DNA from: an uncultured Geobacteraceae bacterium
Lineage (GTDB): Bacteria; Desulfobacterota; Desulfuromonadia; Geobacterales; Pseudopelobacteraceae
Direction of reading: 5' to 3'
Assembly (NCBI GenBank): GCA_903925005.1
Contig: CAIYDX010000376.1
Location: forward strand, 1 to 64,000
Length of the DNA stretch: 64,000 bases
Each line of letters starts with the position of its first letter. Positions within the stretch are counted from its first letter, which is position 1. This document shows, one piece after another, positions 1-8,515 of the stretch. A program made the position numbers and the translations under genes. The notes beneath the pieces are model-generated. The model was not told where the DNA came from, searched no databases, and worked only from the letters and a program-made list of their open reading frames with translations.

Positions 1-256
1 GATCTACTCCATTTGCTAGAAGTTTTCGTGCATCATCTCGGGCTTTTCTTGCATCAGAAAGGGTGATTTCGGGGTAGGATTTGAGAAAGAGGGTTTTGTA
101 TTTTTCGTCAAAACGGTAATTGAAGCGCCAGAGCTTCCCTCCACTGGGTGTAATCAGCAGATATAATCCGCCGCCATCAGTCAGCTTGTATTCTTTTACT
201 TTCGGTTTTGCTGTTTTGACCTGGAGATCAGTAATTGGCAGAATCCGCTTAGGCAT
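1..256 (-). CDS. Tyrosine recombinase/integrase, N-terminal part (runs off left edge)
   Basis: Only the first 85 codons are in the window. The translation (MPKRILPITDLQVKTAKP then a KLTDGGGLYLLI segment, LWRFNYRF, SYPEITLSDARKARDDARKLL) matches the arm-type DNA-binding domain (DUF4102) at the N-terminus of P4-like tyrosine integrases. These enzymes catalyse site-specific integration of islands and prophages, usually at tRNA 3' ends. The ATG at 256 is preceded by a G-rich ribosome-binding site (GGGGGG). The gene reads in the same direction as tRNA-Glu just upstream, so the mobile element should extend leftward out of the window. The catalytic domain is not visible, so intactness cannot be judged. 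Confidence 0.88.
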   Translation of the reverse strand, partial: MPKRILPITDLQVKTAKPKVKEYKLTDGGGLYLLITPSGGKLWRFNYRFDEKYKTLFLKSYPEITLSDARKARDDARKLLANGVD

Positions 257-274
257 GGTATCCCCCCTTTTTTG

Positions 275-320
275 AGGGTGTCCATTTTGAGGGTTTTTTG
301 AAACACCCCCAGAAACACCC
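275..320. repeat. Short AAACACCC repeats ahead of the integrase
   Basis: Two direct AAACACCC copies (301-308 and 313-320, 12 bp apart) face an inverted AGGGTGT at 275-281. Their place between the integrase start and the tRNA 3' end fits arm-type or excisionase binding sites, but this is inference from position only. Confidence 0.35.
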
Positions 321-378
321 TTAAACTAACTGGATTCCATCATATCAAGGCGGACTGTGCTGGACAAGTAAAAACAAA

Positions 379-402
379 AAAGCCTTGATTTCTCAAGGCT
401 TT
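379..402 (-). terminator. Rho-independent terminator after tRNA-Glu
   Basis: Perfect 8 bp stem AGCCTTGA/TCAAGGCT (381-388 with 393-400) with a 4 nt loop. On the minus strand it is followed by a T-rich tract (complement of 371-380). It would end the tRNA-Glu transcript. Confidence 0.8.
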
Positions 403-435
403 CTGTACTTAACCGGACTTCTCCGGATTATGTAT

Positions 436-513
<78 letters not shown>

Positions 514-605
514 GTATGAACCTGTCACGCCGTTCCATTTAAGGAATCATGCCCAATGAAGCGCGAAAGGAAGAGTTTTATACCCAATTATTGCATGTAA
601 GTCAA

Positions 606-1529
606 TTATTTTTTTACAGGACGGTATATTTTATCGCAAGGAACGAATCCGTCACAAGAATACCAGCGCCTGACAACAAAGATGTCCCGGCGTTTACTGT
701 CGTCCGGCCAGGCATTTGCCGGGCGGCGTGTGCGCATTATTTCTGCTATCCGCCGTGACAATGGTGTCATCACCACTCCGCCATTGCCCGGCTTGCCGCA
801 GGCAAGGCGACTCTCTATAACGGTATGCCGGTCCAGCACAATGATAACGTGTCCATTCCAGACGATCAAATCAAGCGGCTGAAGCAGCGCAGCAATTTCT
901 TCGGCCTGTTTGCCGGCAATTGCCACGCCTTGACCAAACGAAATCAGCCGTGAGGTGTTACGGGGAGTCCAGCCGCCGGTAGCGTTATACAACAACCCTG
1001 AACAATCCAGCCCCGCAAGAGTAAGCCGCCCCTTGTCATCGTCACCGATGCCTTTATAGAACCATGCCGCCAGCACCGGCACTCCGTCTGGAACATTGCC
1101 TCCCCAGACATAAGAGTTTCCGACAGCCCCCCTAAGTGCCGCCACTATCTTTTCAAACGGAGGCAGCACCGGTTTGCGAGGCTCCGGCATGATACGTTCC
1201 AACCCTAAAAAGCGGCCATCGACATACAGATGCACGCCTGGCGGAGTTGCATATTCAGCCGTCTCGACCTGATAGACGTCGATAGTTCCCGAGCGCAGTT
1301 TCTTCAGAATGGTAAAGAGCGATCCGGGCAGGGCGATGAACTCAAGCTCACGTACCTGCCCGCAGCGATCTATTTTCAGATCCTGTCCGCTTGCTCCTCC
1401 AAAAACAGCCGTAAAATCAGGAGAATTCAAAACCGGCGCAGGAGTGCGCACCACGGCATATTCAGCGGCCTCAGCCGATAAAAAGCATGCGATTCCGAGC
1501 ATAATTATGAAAATAATAATTAGTTTCAT
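606..1529 (-). CDS. Secreted NlpC/P60-family cysteine peptidase-like protein
   Basis: 307 aa. Residues 1-21 form a signal peptide (MKLIIIFIIMLGIACFLSAEA), so the protein acts in the envelope. The C-terminal half has the NlpC/P60 pattern: LDCSGL with Cys176 as nucleophile, and NGHVIIVLD with His227. Family members cut peptidoglycan stem peptides or related amide bonds. The region between the signal peptide and the peptidase domain (about 22-120) has no motif I recognise. The ATG overlaps the stop of the upstream helical-repeat gene as ATGA, so the two are probably co-translated. The family call rests on the Cys/His spacing; the substrate is unknown. Confidence 0.8.
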   Translation of the reverse strand: MKLIIIFIIMLGIACFLSAEAAEYAVVRTPAPVLNSPDFTAVFGGASGQDLKIDRCGQVRELEFIALPGSLFTILKKLRSGTIDVYQVETAEYATPPGVHLYVDGRFLGLERIMPEPRKPVLPPFEKIVAALRGAVGNSYVWGGNVPDGVPVLAAWFYKGIGDDDKGRLTLAGLDCSGLLYNATGGWTPRNTSRLISFGQGVAIAGKQAEEIAALLQPLDLIVWNGHVIIVLDRHTVIESRLACGKPGNGGVVMTPLSRRIAEIMRTRRPANAWPDDSKRRDIFVVRRWYSCDGFVPCDKIYRPVKK

Positions 1530-2356
1530 TGAGGTTGGGGGCCGGTCTGGCGCAGCAGCTCTTTTTGAGCGGATGTCAGACGGGGCGATGCGAGCAGATC
1601 GCGCAAGGTAGCAGTAGAGAGCCCCGGCAGAAATGCGGTGTAACAGATCAATGGCGTACGCGGATTTTTAAGAATTGCCAGACGAATATTCGGACGGTTT
1701 TTCCAGCGGCTGTTTCGGGCAACCGTTGAAACAGCTTCCGCAGTTGCCAGTGACGAAGCCAGAAACTGATGCAGGGAGCCCTCTTTCAACCGAGGGTTAT
1801 CCAGACATGCTTCCAGAACATTTTGCCCCCCTTCACGAAGCAGGGCATCCAGAATTGCTGCTGTTCCACGCCGTGCCAGCGTCGATTTATTTCCCAGCGG
1901 CTGGGTTGGTATCTGCTGAACGATTTTACGTTCGGCAGCCAGACGAATGTCGGCAGATATACCGGGCAGTGTGCAGAGCTTCAACAGATCAAAAACATAC
2001 AGAAGCGGCAACAAAGTCTGAGCGATATGCACCGGAGTATCGGGATGGGCGACCAGGGCAAATTTAACGGCATAGGCCTCCATCACTCTTTTTCCGGCAT
2101 AAATTGCCGTGATTACCGCCTCAATCTCACGCCGCTTAAGAAGCGCCAACAAATGCCGGGAGTCGAGTTCCGGATTACGCAGTGCGGCTATCAGCACCTC
2201 TTCACGATGATCCCGGATAACGGAAAAGAGACGGTCCTTGCCGGCGGTGAGGGCTTCCACCAGCGCTTCTGCCTGGTCAGGCATGGCATTGGCATGTTCA
2301 GGGACAGCGGCTATTGCAATCTCGTTGAACGATTCCAGGGGCATATCGGCACTCAC
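1526..2356 (-). CDS. Helical-repeat protein of unknown function
   Basis: 276 aa, with no signal peptide and no membrane segment. The sequence is made of short Leu/Ala-rich helices with recurring N-P-E/R-L turns (for example ALRNPELDSRHLLALL, CLDNPRLKEGSLHQFL, ILKNPRTPLICYTAFL). This suggests a HEAT-like or leucine-rich-variant solenoid used for protein binding. I recognise no catalytic motif. The longest frame begins with GTG at 2356, and an in-frame ATG at 2344 is an alternative; neither has a strong ribosome-binding site. The stop overlaps the NlpC/P60 start (ATGA), which suggests the two proteins work together. It is transcribed divergently from cheR. Confidence 0.65.
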   Translation of the reverse strand: MSADMPLESFNEIAIAAVPEHANAMPDQAEALVEALTAGKDRLFSVIRDHREEVLIAALRNPELDSRHLLALLKRREIEAVITAIYAGKRVMEAYAVKFALVAHPDTPVHIAQTLLPLLYVFDLLKLCTLPGISADIRLAAERKIVQQIPTQPLGNKSTLARRGTAAILDALLREGGQNVLEACLDNPRLKEGSLHQFLASSLATAEAVSTVARNSRWKNRPNIRLAILKNPRTPLICYTAFLPGLSTATLRDLLASPRLTSAQKELLRQTGPQPQ

Positions 2357-2533
2357 TTCGACAAGAATTACTTTTCATACTTTAGCACCGCACAAGACAG
2401 CACGGCAATATTTTTCCGGTCGCACCGACGTTGCCTATCCTTCGATCGCCAGACAATTTTTTCTCACGGTTGCGAAGCCTGATGCTTCGTGCTATCACTT
2501 CATTATCGCACTTATCCTGTTTATCAGAGTTTA

Positions 2534-3418
2534 ATGTATCGTAAGGGACGGAATGGGACCATTACCGTGACAAACATTGTACCAGAACATGCCTTGACCG
2601 ATTCATTGGAAATCAGTGATGGTGCCCTGGCGGAGATCGGCTCGATCCTCGAAAAAAGGCGCGGCTTCAGCATATCAATGTACAAGGACAAGTGCATGAA
2701 ACGCCGCGTCGCAATCAGGATGCGTTCGTGCCGCTGCCTGGACTCAACCGAGTATTGCAGCCTGTTGCATCAAAGCGAACGGGAACTTGACCTCCTTAAA
2801 AAAAACCTTACCATTCATGTCAGTCAATTTTTTCGTAACCCTTCGATGTTCGATAAGCTTCAAGCAGAGATAATCCCCTATCTGTTTCAAAAGGCAGAAA
2901 CCGAGCAAGGATGTCTCAGGATATGGAGCCTCGGCTGTGCCGGCGGAGAAGAGGCTTACAGTCTCGGCATTATTCTACGGGAGTTTTTTGCCCGGCAACT
3001 TCAGCATACTCCGACAGAGATTCATGCTTTCGATATCGAAGCTGATATTTTGCAGACAGCCGCACGAGCGGAATATTACGAGGACCACCTTAAGGATCTT
3101 CCGTATTCCTTCAAGGAGCGCTACTTTGTTTCCAATGGCTCACACTTGCAGCTATCGGCAATCATCCGCGAGATGGTCACATTTCATCAACAGAACATTA
3201 TGGATGTTGCAACGCTTGAGCCATGCCAACTAGTCCTGTGCCGAAACACACTCATATATTTCACCCGGTCGGATCAGGAAAATATTTTACTCGGAATCGC
3301 ACACATTTTGCCGACCGGTGGGATACTGGTCCTCGGAAAGTCGGAGACGCTCGTAGGCGCTGCCCGCACTCTCTTCTCTACTATCTGTGCGGTTGAGAGA
3401 ATCTATCGCCGGTTATGA
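2534..3418 (+). CDS. CheR-type protein-glutamate methyltransferase
   Basis: Transfers methyl from S-adenosylmethionine to glutamates of chemoreceptors, tuning adaptation. The N-terminal helical CheR domain (about residues 10-80) is followed by the SAM-binding fold with SLGCAGGEEAYSLGI (motif I) and the typical LCRNTLIYF segment, ending GGILVLGKSE. No CheA, CheB or receptor gene lies next to it, so it is an orphan chemotaxis-type gene. It could instead serve a non-motility Che-like pathway. The start is uncertain: ATG 2489, ATG 2534 and GTG 2567 are all in frame and none has a convincing ribosome-binding site. I chose 2534 because it lies just before the conserved domain. Confidence 0.88.
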   Translation: MYRKGRNGTITVTNIVPEHALTDSLEISDGALAEIGSILEKRRGFSISMYKDKCMKRRVAIRMRSCRCLDSTEYCSLLHQSERELDLLKKNLTIHVSQFFRNPSMFDKLQAEIIPYLFQKAETEQGCLRIWSLGCAGGEEAYSLGIILREFFARQLQHTPTEIHAFDIEADILQTAARAEYYEDHLKDLPYSFKERYFVSNGSHLQLSAIIREMVTFHQQNIMDVATLEPCQLVLCRNTLIYFTRSDQENILLGIAHILPTGGILVLGKSETLVGAARTLFSTICAVERIYRRL

Positions 3419-3549
3419 CCGGCTGCTCAGATGCGTTTTTTATGAATATCAACCGATCCGGAAATATTGATCAGCCGTGACGATCTGACCGGAAGTTGCA
3501 TGAAAATAAATCAAAAAGTTTAAAAAATCATTAGCAGCTAAAATAACTC

Positions 3550-3577
3550 TTGACTCTTCTGAAAACTTGCGTATATT
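3550..3577 (+). promoter_or_regulatory. Sigma-70-type promoter for the small lipoprotein gene
   Basis: TTGACT (3550-3555), a 16 bp spacer, then TATATT (3572-3577), about 70 bp upstream of the lipoprotein start. Both hexamers are close to consensus. Confidence 0.6.
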
Positions 3578-3647
3578 CCTAGGTCGATTTAGAAACCATG
3601 CGCATTGCGTTCAAATGGTAAATACACTAAAGAAAGAGGTAACACAC

Positions 3648-3860
3648 ATGAAAAAGCTGATCTCTCTGACCCTGGTAGTGGCACTGGCTTCCGTATTCGC
3701 AGCTGGCTGCAAGAAAAAAGAAGAAGCTCCTGCTCCTGCTCCTGCTGTAGAAGCACCAAAACCAGTTCAGGCTCCTATGTCTGCTGCTAAAACCACATCT
3801 ACTACGACTACAGTAACAACTCCTCCTGCAGTGGCTCCTGCTCCAGAGAAAAAACACTAA
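3648..3860 (+). CDS. Small Ala/Pro/Thr-rich lipoprotein
   Basis: 70 aa. The start at ATG 3648 is fixed by an AAAGAGG ribosome-binding site at 3633-3639; longer in-frame starts upstream lack one. MKKLISLTLVVALASVFAAGC is a classic lipoprotein signal with lipobox FAAGC. The mature part is a KKKEE patch followed by low-complexity Ala-Pro and Thr runs, so it is probably a flexible, unstructured tether in the envelope. The gene has its own promoter and a strong terminator, and so forms a monocistronic, probably abundant transcript. No homologous function can be assigned. Confidence 0.82.
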   Translation: MKKLISLTLVVALASVFAAGCKKKEEAPAPAPAVEAPKPVQAPMSAAKTTSTTTTVTTPPAVAPAPEKKH

Positions 3861-3887
3861 TTCGCCTTCCCTCTTGAGGGATTGCAC

Positions 3888-3924
3888 AAAAGCCTGCGAG
3901 GTTACAACCTCGCAGGCTTTTTTT
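3888..3924 (+). terminator. Strong terminator between lipoprotein gene and hypA
   Basis: AAGCCTGCGAGGTT pairs with AACCTCGCAGGCTT around a tiny loop (3904-3905), followed by a run of seven or more T. The stem is a near-perfect long GC-rich hairpin. Confidence 0.9.
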
Positions 3925-3941
3925 GTAAAAGCGGAGAAATT

Positions 3942-4277
3942 ATGCATGAAATGGCCATAACCCAAGGGATCATAGATCTCTGTCTGGAACATGCCGGAGG
4001 TCGCCGGGTTCGCTCGCTCGATGTGGAAATCGGCGAGTTGAGCAGTGTGGTGCCGGAAGCGATTGAATTCTGTTTCGAGGCATGCAGCAGGGAAACCTTG
4101 CTGGAAGATGCCAGGCTGGTCATCATTCGCGTTCCGGGCAGAGGTGAGTGTCATGAATGTGGCCGGGAAACGCCGTTAACGGAGCTGTACGGGTCATGCC
4201 GACACTGTGGCGGCAACCGGGTAACGATTATGACCGGCGAGGAGCTGCGAGTGCGTGAGATAGAAGTAGACGATTAA
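3942..4277 (+). CDS. hypA: Hydrogenase/urease nickel chaperone HypA
   Basis: 111 aa, the usual HypA/HybF length. It starts MHEMAI, where His2 and the N-terminus bind the nickel delivered to [NiFe]-hydrogenase precursors. The zinc site is the pair CHEC and CRHC (around residues 70-90). The start at 3942 is supported by GCGGAG at 3931-3936; the longer open frame lies inside the preceding terminator. No hydrogenase structural or other hyp gene is nearby, so this is a detached maturation gene acting in trans. Confidence 0.93.
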   Translation: MHEMAITQGIIDLCLEHAGGRRVRSLDVEIGELSSVVPEAIEFCFEACSRETLLEDARLVIIRVPGRGECHECGRETPLTELYGSCRHCGGNRVTIMTGEELRVREIEVDD

Positions 4278-4308
4278 AAAGGGCACTGCGGAAGCAGCGC
4301 CCTTTTTT
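4276..4308. terminator. Terminator between convergent hypA and pckG
   Basis: GGGCACTGC (4281-4289) pairs with GCAGCGCCC (4294-4302) with one mismatch and a GGAA loop. It is flanked by A-run and T-run, so it can act in both directions. Confidence 0.8.
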
Positions 4309-4337
4309 ACATTACAGACAGAAGCGGTTCTAATCGT

Positions 4338-6185
4338 TTAGCTGTCCAGATCCGATGTTGAGTGAAACTGCTCCCAATGCTCGGGCGAACGCCAGAGACC
4401 GGACAATATCAGCTCACGGATGTGCGAAAACTCCTTGGGCAGACGATCATACATCTTGACGAACAACTCCTCGTGTGAAACCAGTTCTTCCTTCCAAACA
4501 TCACGGTCAACCGACATCAATTCATAGAACTGTTCGCGGCTCACACTGTCCAGACCGGTCCAGTCAAGATCTTCATACTTCGGCATCCAGCCAAGCGGAC
4601 TCTCTACCGCGGCGCCGTTGCCGTTGACGCGCTCGACGATCCACTTAAGGATGCGCATGTTCTCACCGTAGCCGGGCCAGAGGAAGTTGCCGTTAGCGTC
4701 TTTACGGAACCAGTTGACACTGAAGATGCGGGGCGGAACCGGAGTAGTCCGGCCAACCTGCAACCAATGGGCAAAATAATCGGCAACGTGATAACCGCAG
4801 AACGGCAGCATCGCGAACGGATCACGGCGAACATTGCCGACTGTGCCGGTTGCCGCGGCAGTCGTTTCCGATCCCATGGTAGCAGCCAGATAAACGCCGA
4901 AACTCCAGTTGAATGATTGATAGACAAGCGGAATTACCGTATTGCGTCGACCACCGAAAATAAAGGCCGCCATCGGTACGCCTTTAGGATTTTCCCATTC
5001 AGGGTCAATTGAAGGGCACTGTCCGGCAGGCGAGGTGAAACGGGAGTTCGGGTGTGCGGCGTTTCTGCCGCAATCGGGAGTCCAATGATTACCCTGCCAG
5101 TCGGTCAGAACCGGCGGCTTGGCATCGGTCATACCTTCCCACCAGACGTCGCCATCAGGCGTCAGAGCCACGTTGGTGAAAATAGAGTTGCCGGCGCAGG
5201 AGGCCATGGCATTCGGGTTCGTCTTGATCGATGTGCCTGGTGCCACGCCAAAGAAGCCGTATTCAGGGTTAATGGCATACAGCCTTCCATCCGGGCCGGG
5301 CTTGATCCAGGCAATATCATCACCGACGGTCGAAACTTTCCAGCCGGTCTCATTAAATGTGTCCGGCGGCACCAACATCGCCAGATTGGTCTTGCCGCAG
5401 GCGCTCGGAAAAGCGGCGCCGATATAGGTTTTTTCGCCCTTTGGCGATTCGATGCCCAAAATCAGCATATGCTCGGCCAGCCACCCCTCGTCCTTGGCTA
5501 TCTTGGAGGCAATTCGCAGGGCCAGGCATTTCTTTCCGAGCAGAGCGTTGCCGCCGTAACCGCTGCCGTATGACCATATCGAACGCTCTTCAGGGAAGTG
5601 AACAATATATTTTTCCTTGTTACATGGCCAAGGCACATCTTTCTGACCATGCTCAAGCGGGGCTCCGACCGAATGCAGACAAGGAACGAATTCGCCATCG
5701 CCAAGCACATCGACAACGGCCTGACCCATACGGGTCATGATACGCATATTGACGACAACGTATGGAGAGTCCGATATTTCAACACCGATTTTGGCAATCG
5801 GCGAGCCAAGCGGCCCCATGCTGAACGGAATGACGTACATGGTGCGTCCGCGCATACACCCTTTGAAGAGCTTCTGCAATGTTTCCTTCATCTCTTTGGG
5901 GTGCATCCAGTTGTTGGTCGGACCGGCATCCTGTTTGGAGATACTGCAGATGAACGTACGGTCTTCAACACGTGCCACATCGCCCGGATCGGAACAGGCC
6001 AGATAGCTGTTCGGACGTTTCTCCTGGTTCAGCTTCTTGAAAGTGCCGCTCTCTACCAGCTGGTTGCAGAGCTTGTCGTACTCTTCCTGCGAACCGTCGC
6101 ACCAATGGATCGTTTCAGGTCCACACAGCGTTGCTACTTCTGCTACCCACTTGACCAGCTGCTCGTTTTTCACTTCGTAACTCAT
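4338..6185 (-). CDS. pckG: Phosphoenolpyruvate carboxykinase (GTP)
   Basis: 615 aa, normal for the GTP-dependent family. It interconverts oxaloacetate + GTP with PEP + CO2 + GDP, the gluconeogenic exit from the TCA cycle in acetate-using bacteria. Visible motifs are the P-loop-like [13 protein letters not shown] (active-site Cys and GKT), the metal/phosphate site GDDIAWI, and FGGRR near the guanine site. The start is supported by GGGGAGG five bases before ATG 6185. It is monocistronic: a terminator follows, and the upstream region holds a TGTATACA palindrome (6268-6275) also found upstream of etfB. Confidence 0.97.
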   Translation of the reverse strand: MSYEVKNEQLVKWVAEVATLCGPETIHWCDGSQEEYDKLCNQLVESGTFKKLNQEKRPNSYLACSDPGDVARVEDRTFICSISKQDAGPTNNWMHPKEMKETLQKLFKGCMRGRTMYVIPFSMGPLGSPIAKIGVEISDSPYVVVNMRIMTRMGQAVVDVLGDGEFVPCLHSVGAPLEHGQKDVPWPCNKEKYIVHFPEERSIWSYGSGYGGNALLGKKCLALRIASKIAKDEGWLAEHMLILGIESPKGEKTYIGAAFPSACGKTNLAMLVPPDTFNETGWKVSTVGDDIAWIKPGPDGRLYAINPEYGFFGVAPGTSIKTNPNAMASCAGNSIFTNVALTPDGDVWWEGMTDAKPPVLTDWQGNHWTPDCGRNAAHPNSRFTSPAGQCPSIDPEWENPKGVPMAAFIFGGRRNTVIPLVYQSFNWSFGVYLAATMGSETTAAATGTVGNVRRDPFAMLPFCGYHVADYFAHWLQVGRTTPVPPRIFSVNWFRKDANGNFLWPGYGENMRILKWIVERVNGNGAAVESPLGWMPKYEDLDWTGLDSVSREQFYELMSVDRDVWKEELVSHEELFVKMYDRLPKEFSHIRELILSGLWRSPEHWEQFHSTSDLDS

Positions 6186-6267
6186 GCCGCCTCCCCAGTT
6201 GAGGTATTAAAATTTAGTATCGATTAAATAGCATACCGATGGCTAAAAAAAAAGCACTTATATGAAC

Positions 6268-6275
6268 TGTATACA
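6268..6275. promoter_or_regulatory. TGTATACA palindrome upstream of pckG
   Basis: An 8 bp perfect palindrome in an A/T-rich promoter region about 80 bp before pckG. The same core occurs within TTGTATACAA at 10801-10810 ahead of etfB. A shared operator for a GntR-like or other dimeric repressor is possible but unproved. Confidence 0.3.
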
Positions 6276-6363
6276 AATTTCTTTTTTTATCGAACGAGCA
6301 ACGAGATTGAGCTACAAGGGGGAATGATTCAAAAGAGAGGACTAACAAACTGATTTTAGGGAC

Positions 6364-6404
6364 AATGAAACCGGATACCGCTCCATGAGATATCCGGTTT
6401 CATT
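6364..6404 (-). terminator. Inverted repeat downstream of the EMO gene
   Basis: A 14 bp perfect inverted repeat, AATGAAACCGGATA with TATCCGGTTTCATT, around a 13 nt loop. It lacks a good T-run on the minus strand, so it may be a weak terminator or an mRNA 3'-end stabiliser for the etf operon. Confidence 0.5.
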
Positions 6405-6430
6405 GGTTATATTTCCAAACATAATGGATC

Positions 6431-8428
6431 TTAACGCAGCAGAGCTTCAGCCATCACCTCGGCCACGTCACGCACCCTGACATTTTCAGCCTTAACATCT
6501 TTCAGCCCATCTTCGAACATCGTCATGCAGTAAGGACAAGCAACGCAGATCGTATCCGGTTTTTGTTCCAACGCTTCCTTGACGCGCGTCAGGTTGATCC
6601 GCTCCCCGACATGCTCTTCCATCCACATCCTGCCGCCGCCGGCGCCGCAGCAGAAAGCGGCGCCCCGGTTGCGCTCCATCTCGGACGGCGCTTGACCTGT
6701 GGCCGCCTCGATTACCGAACGCGGAGCGTCGTACACATCGTTATGACGCCCCAGATAGCAGGAGTCATGAAAAACAGTGTTGCCCATTTCCGCCGTTGTC
6801 TTATCAAGGACGAGACGTCCTTCCTGGACCAAATTGCGCAGCAGTTCGCTATGGTGAAGGACCTCCAGCTCAAGACCGTACTGACGGTAATCGTTTTTCA
6901 GCGTCGAAAAGCAGTGCGGGCATTGAGTGATTACTTTCGTGACGCCACGCTCGATAAACATCGCGACGTTTTCCCGCGCCATCTTGTCGAAGACGTATTC
7001 GTTCCCCAGCCTGCGTACGCTGTCGCCGCAGCATTTTTCATCCTTGCCGAGAATTCCCCACGAGATGCCGGCCTTGTCCAGCAGCTGAGTCATCGCCACG
7101 CTGACATGCTTGTTGCGCGAATCAAACGAGCCTGAGCAGCCGACATAGAACAGATATTCCGTAGTATCCCCGTCAAACGGCTTAACATCCAGCTGACCGC
7201 ACCATTTGGTCCGCTCCGACGGCGCAATTCCCCAGGGATTGCTGCGACCCTCCATATTTTCAAACAGGTTCAGCAGCTCTTCGGGGAATTTTGCTTCGTT
7301 TTCGACAAGGTGACGCCGAAGCTCGATAACTTTGGGCATCTGCTCGATAAAGACCGGACATGCCTCCATACAGGCCCCGCAGGTGGTACAGGACCAGATC
7401 GACTCCTCGGAAATGCTCCCTTCACCGTTGTCACCGATCAGCGGCGTCTGCGGCACCCCGCCTTTTTTGAGAGCGGAGCCGTTCTCCAGCAGGTTGACCT
7501 TGATATCATGGATCACCGCGCGCGGATTGAGCGGCTTGCCGGTGATGCTGGCCGGGCAGACGTTCTGGCAGCGACCGCATTCGGTACAGGAGAAGGAGTC
7601 AAGCAGATCTTTCCAGCTGTACCGGTCAACCCGGGCAACGCCGAAATCGTTGCCAACGGTGAATGCCTCTCTCTGTTGGGTGTTCGGTTTTTCCAGACGG
7701 CGAAAAAAGCAGTTCGGTATGGCTGTCAGGATATGCATATGTTTGCTGTTCGGCAGATAGCAGATAAAGGCCAGCAGCGCGATGGCATGAGCCCACCAGG
7801 CGGCGGTGTGGATCGCTTCCAGCTGCAACGGCGGAAGTATTCCCGCCAGGAGAGCCGATACCGGCATGACTTTTCGCGCCGCGGCAAGAAATGACGCCGG
7901 GGCGACATGGGTATTCTGTATAAATGCCGCCAGCTCAGAGGCATTGAGAGTAAACGAGGCGAGCATCAGCGTCGCAATCAACCCGAGGATGAAAAAAGCT
8001 TCAAGGGTACGCGCTTCCGGATAGGGGGGTGAAAAAAGCCTCCGCAGCGCAGCCACGGCTACCGCTATCAAGGCCAGCAACGACGCTATATCTATCATGA
8101 AGGCGAGCGGCACGTACAGTTCAAACGGAAGCTTGATGAGCTTGATCGTTTGAGGGAAAAGTCCGTTCAGGATAAACTCGGTGTTTGCCGTCATCAGGAT
8201 CAGAAACGACCAGAAGATTATGAAATGGTTGATGCCGAATGGTTTGGCAAGCACACGCTTTTGTCCGAAGGCGTACAGCAGCATTTCGCCAAAACGAACC
8301 GGGATGTTGTCGCAACGCTCTTCCGGTTGACCGAGTGAGATTAAACTGAGCCGCTTCCAGCAGCTCCAGGCGAACAGGGCAAGGGCAGCTATCAGGAGCG
8401 GAGCGAATATGGATGGATTTGGTGTCAT
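6431..8428 (-). CDS. Membrane Fe-S oxidoreductase, EtfAB:quinone oxidoreductase (EMO) type
   Basis: 665 aa. About five hydrophobic segments (near residues 7-25, 66-90, 105-128, 142-160, 205-225) resemble the NarI-like cytochrome b domain. Then come two [4Fe-4S] motifs, CTECGRCQNVCP and CTTCGACMEACP, and two C-terminal CCG domains (GKDEKCCGDS, FCCGAGGG), as in HdrD. Proteins of this type, called EMO, pass electrons from reduced EtfAB to menaquinone in Geobacter and syntrophs (recalled literature). The gene lies directly after etfA in the same orientation, which supports that role. A palindromic repeat occupies the gap between the two genes. Direction of electron flow cannot be read from sequence. 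Confidence 0.88.
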   Translation of the reverse strand: MTPNPSIFAPLLIAALALFAWSCWKRLSLISLGQPEERCDNIPVRFGEMLLYAFGQKRVLAKPFGINHFIIFWSFLILMTANTEFILNGLFPQTIKLIKLPFELYVPLAFMIDIASLLALIAVAVAALRRLFSPPYPEARTLEAFFILGLIATLMLASFTLNASELAAFIQNTHVAPASFLAAARKVMPVSALLAGILPPLQLEAIHTAAWWAHAIALLAFICYLPNSKHMHILTAIPNCFFRRLEKPNTQQREAFTVGNDFGVARVDRYSWKDLLDSFSCTECGRCQNVCPASITGKPLNPRAVIHDIKVNLLENGSALKKGGVPQTPLIGDNGEGSISEESIWSCTTCGACMEACPVFIEQMPKVIELRRHLVENEAKFPEELLNLFENMEGRSNPWGIAPSERTKWCGQLDVKPFDGDTTEYLFYVGCSGSFDSRNKHVSVAMTQLLDKAGISWGILGKDEKCCGDSVRRLGNEYVFDKMARENVAMFIERGVTKVITQCPHCFSTLKNDYRQYGLELEVLHHSELLRNLVQEGRLVLDKTTAEMGNTVFHDSCYLGRHNDVYDAPRSVIEAATGQAPSEMERNRGAAFCCGAGGGRMWMEEHVGERINLTRVKEALEQKPDTICVACPYCMTMFEDGLKDVKAENVRVRDVAEVMAEALLR

Positions 8429-8441
8429 ATATTTTTAACCT

Positions 8442-8515
8442 CAGGGTCAAGTTTCAAGGGTCAAGGCAAGGGTCAAGGTTTAAAATCTTTACTTGCCCCT
8501 TGCCCCTTGACCCTG
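8442..8515. repeat. Palindromic CAGGGTCAAG repeat, copy 1
   Basis: 74 bp bounded by CAGGGTCAAG and its exact complement CTTGACCCTG, with internal GGGTCAAGG and CCCCTTG repeats. It covers the last codons and stop of etfA. A second copy lies in frame inside uvrD (33893-33976). Size and dyad symmetry resemble REP-type elements. Confidence 0.82.

Noticed and set aside
549-758. 69-codon plus-strand frame after tRNA-Glu
   Set aside because: Overlaps the end of the NlpC/P60 gene on the other strand and has no ribosome-binding site or domain pattern.
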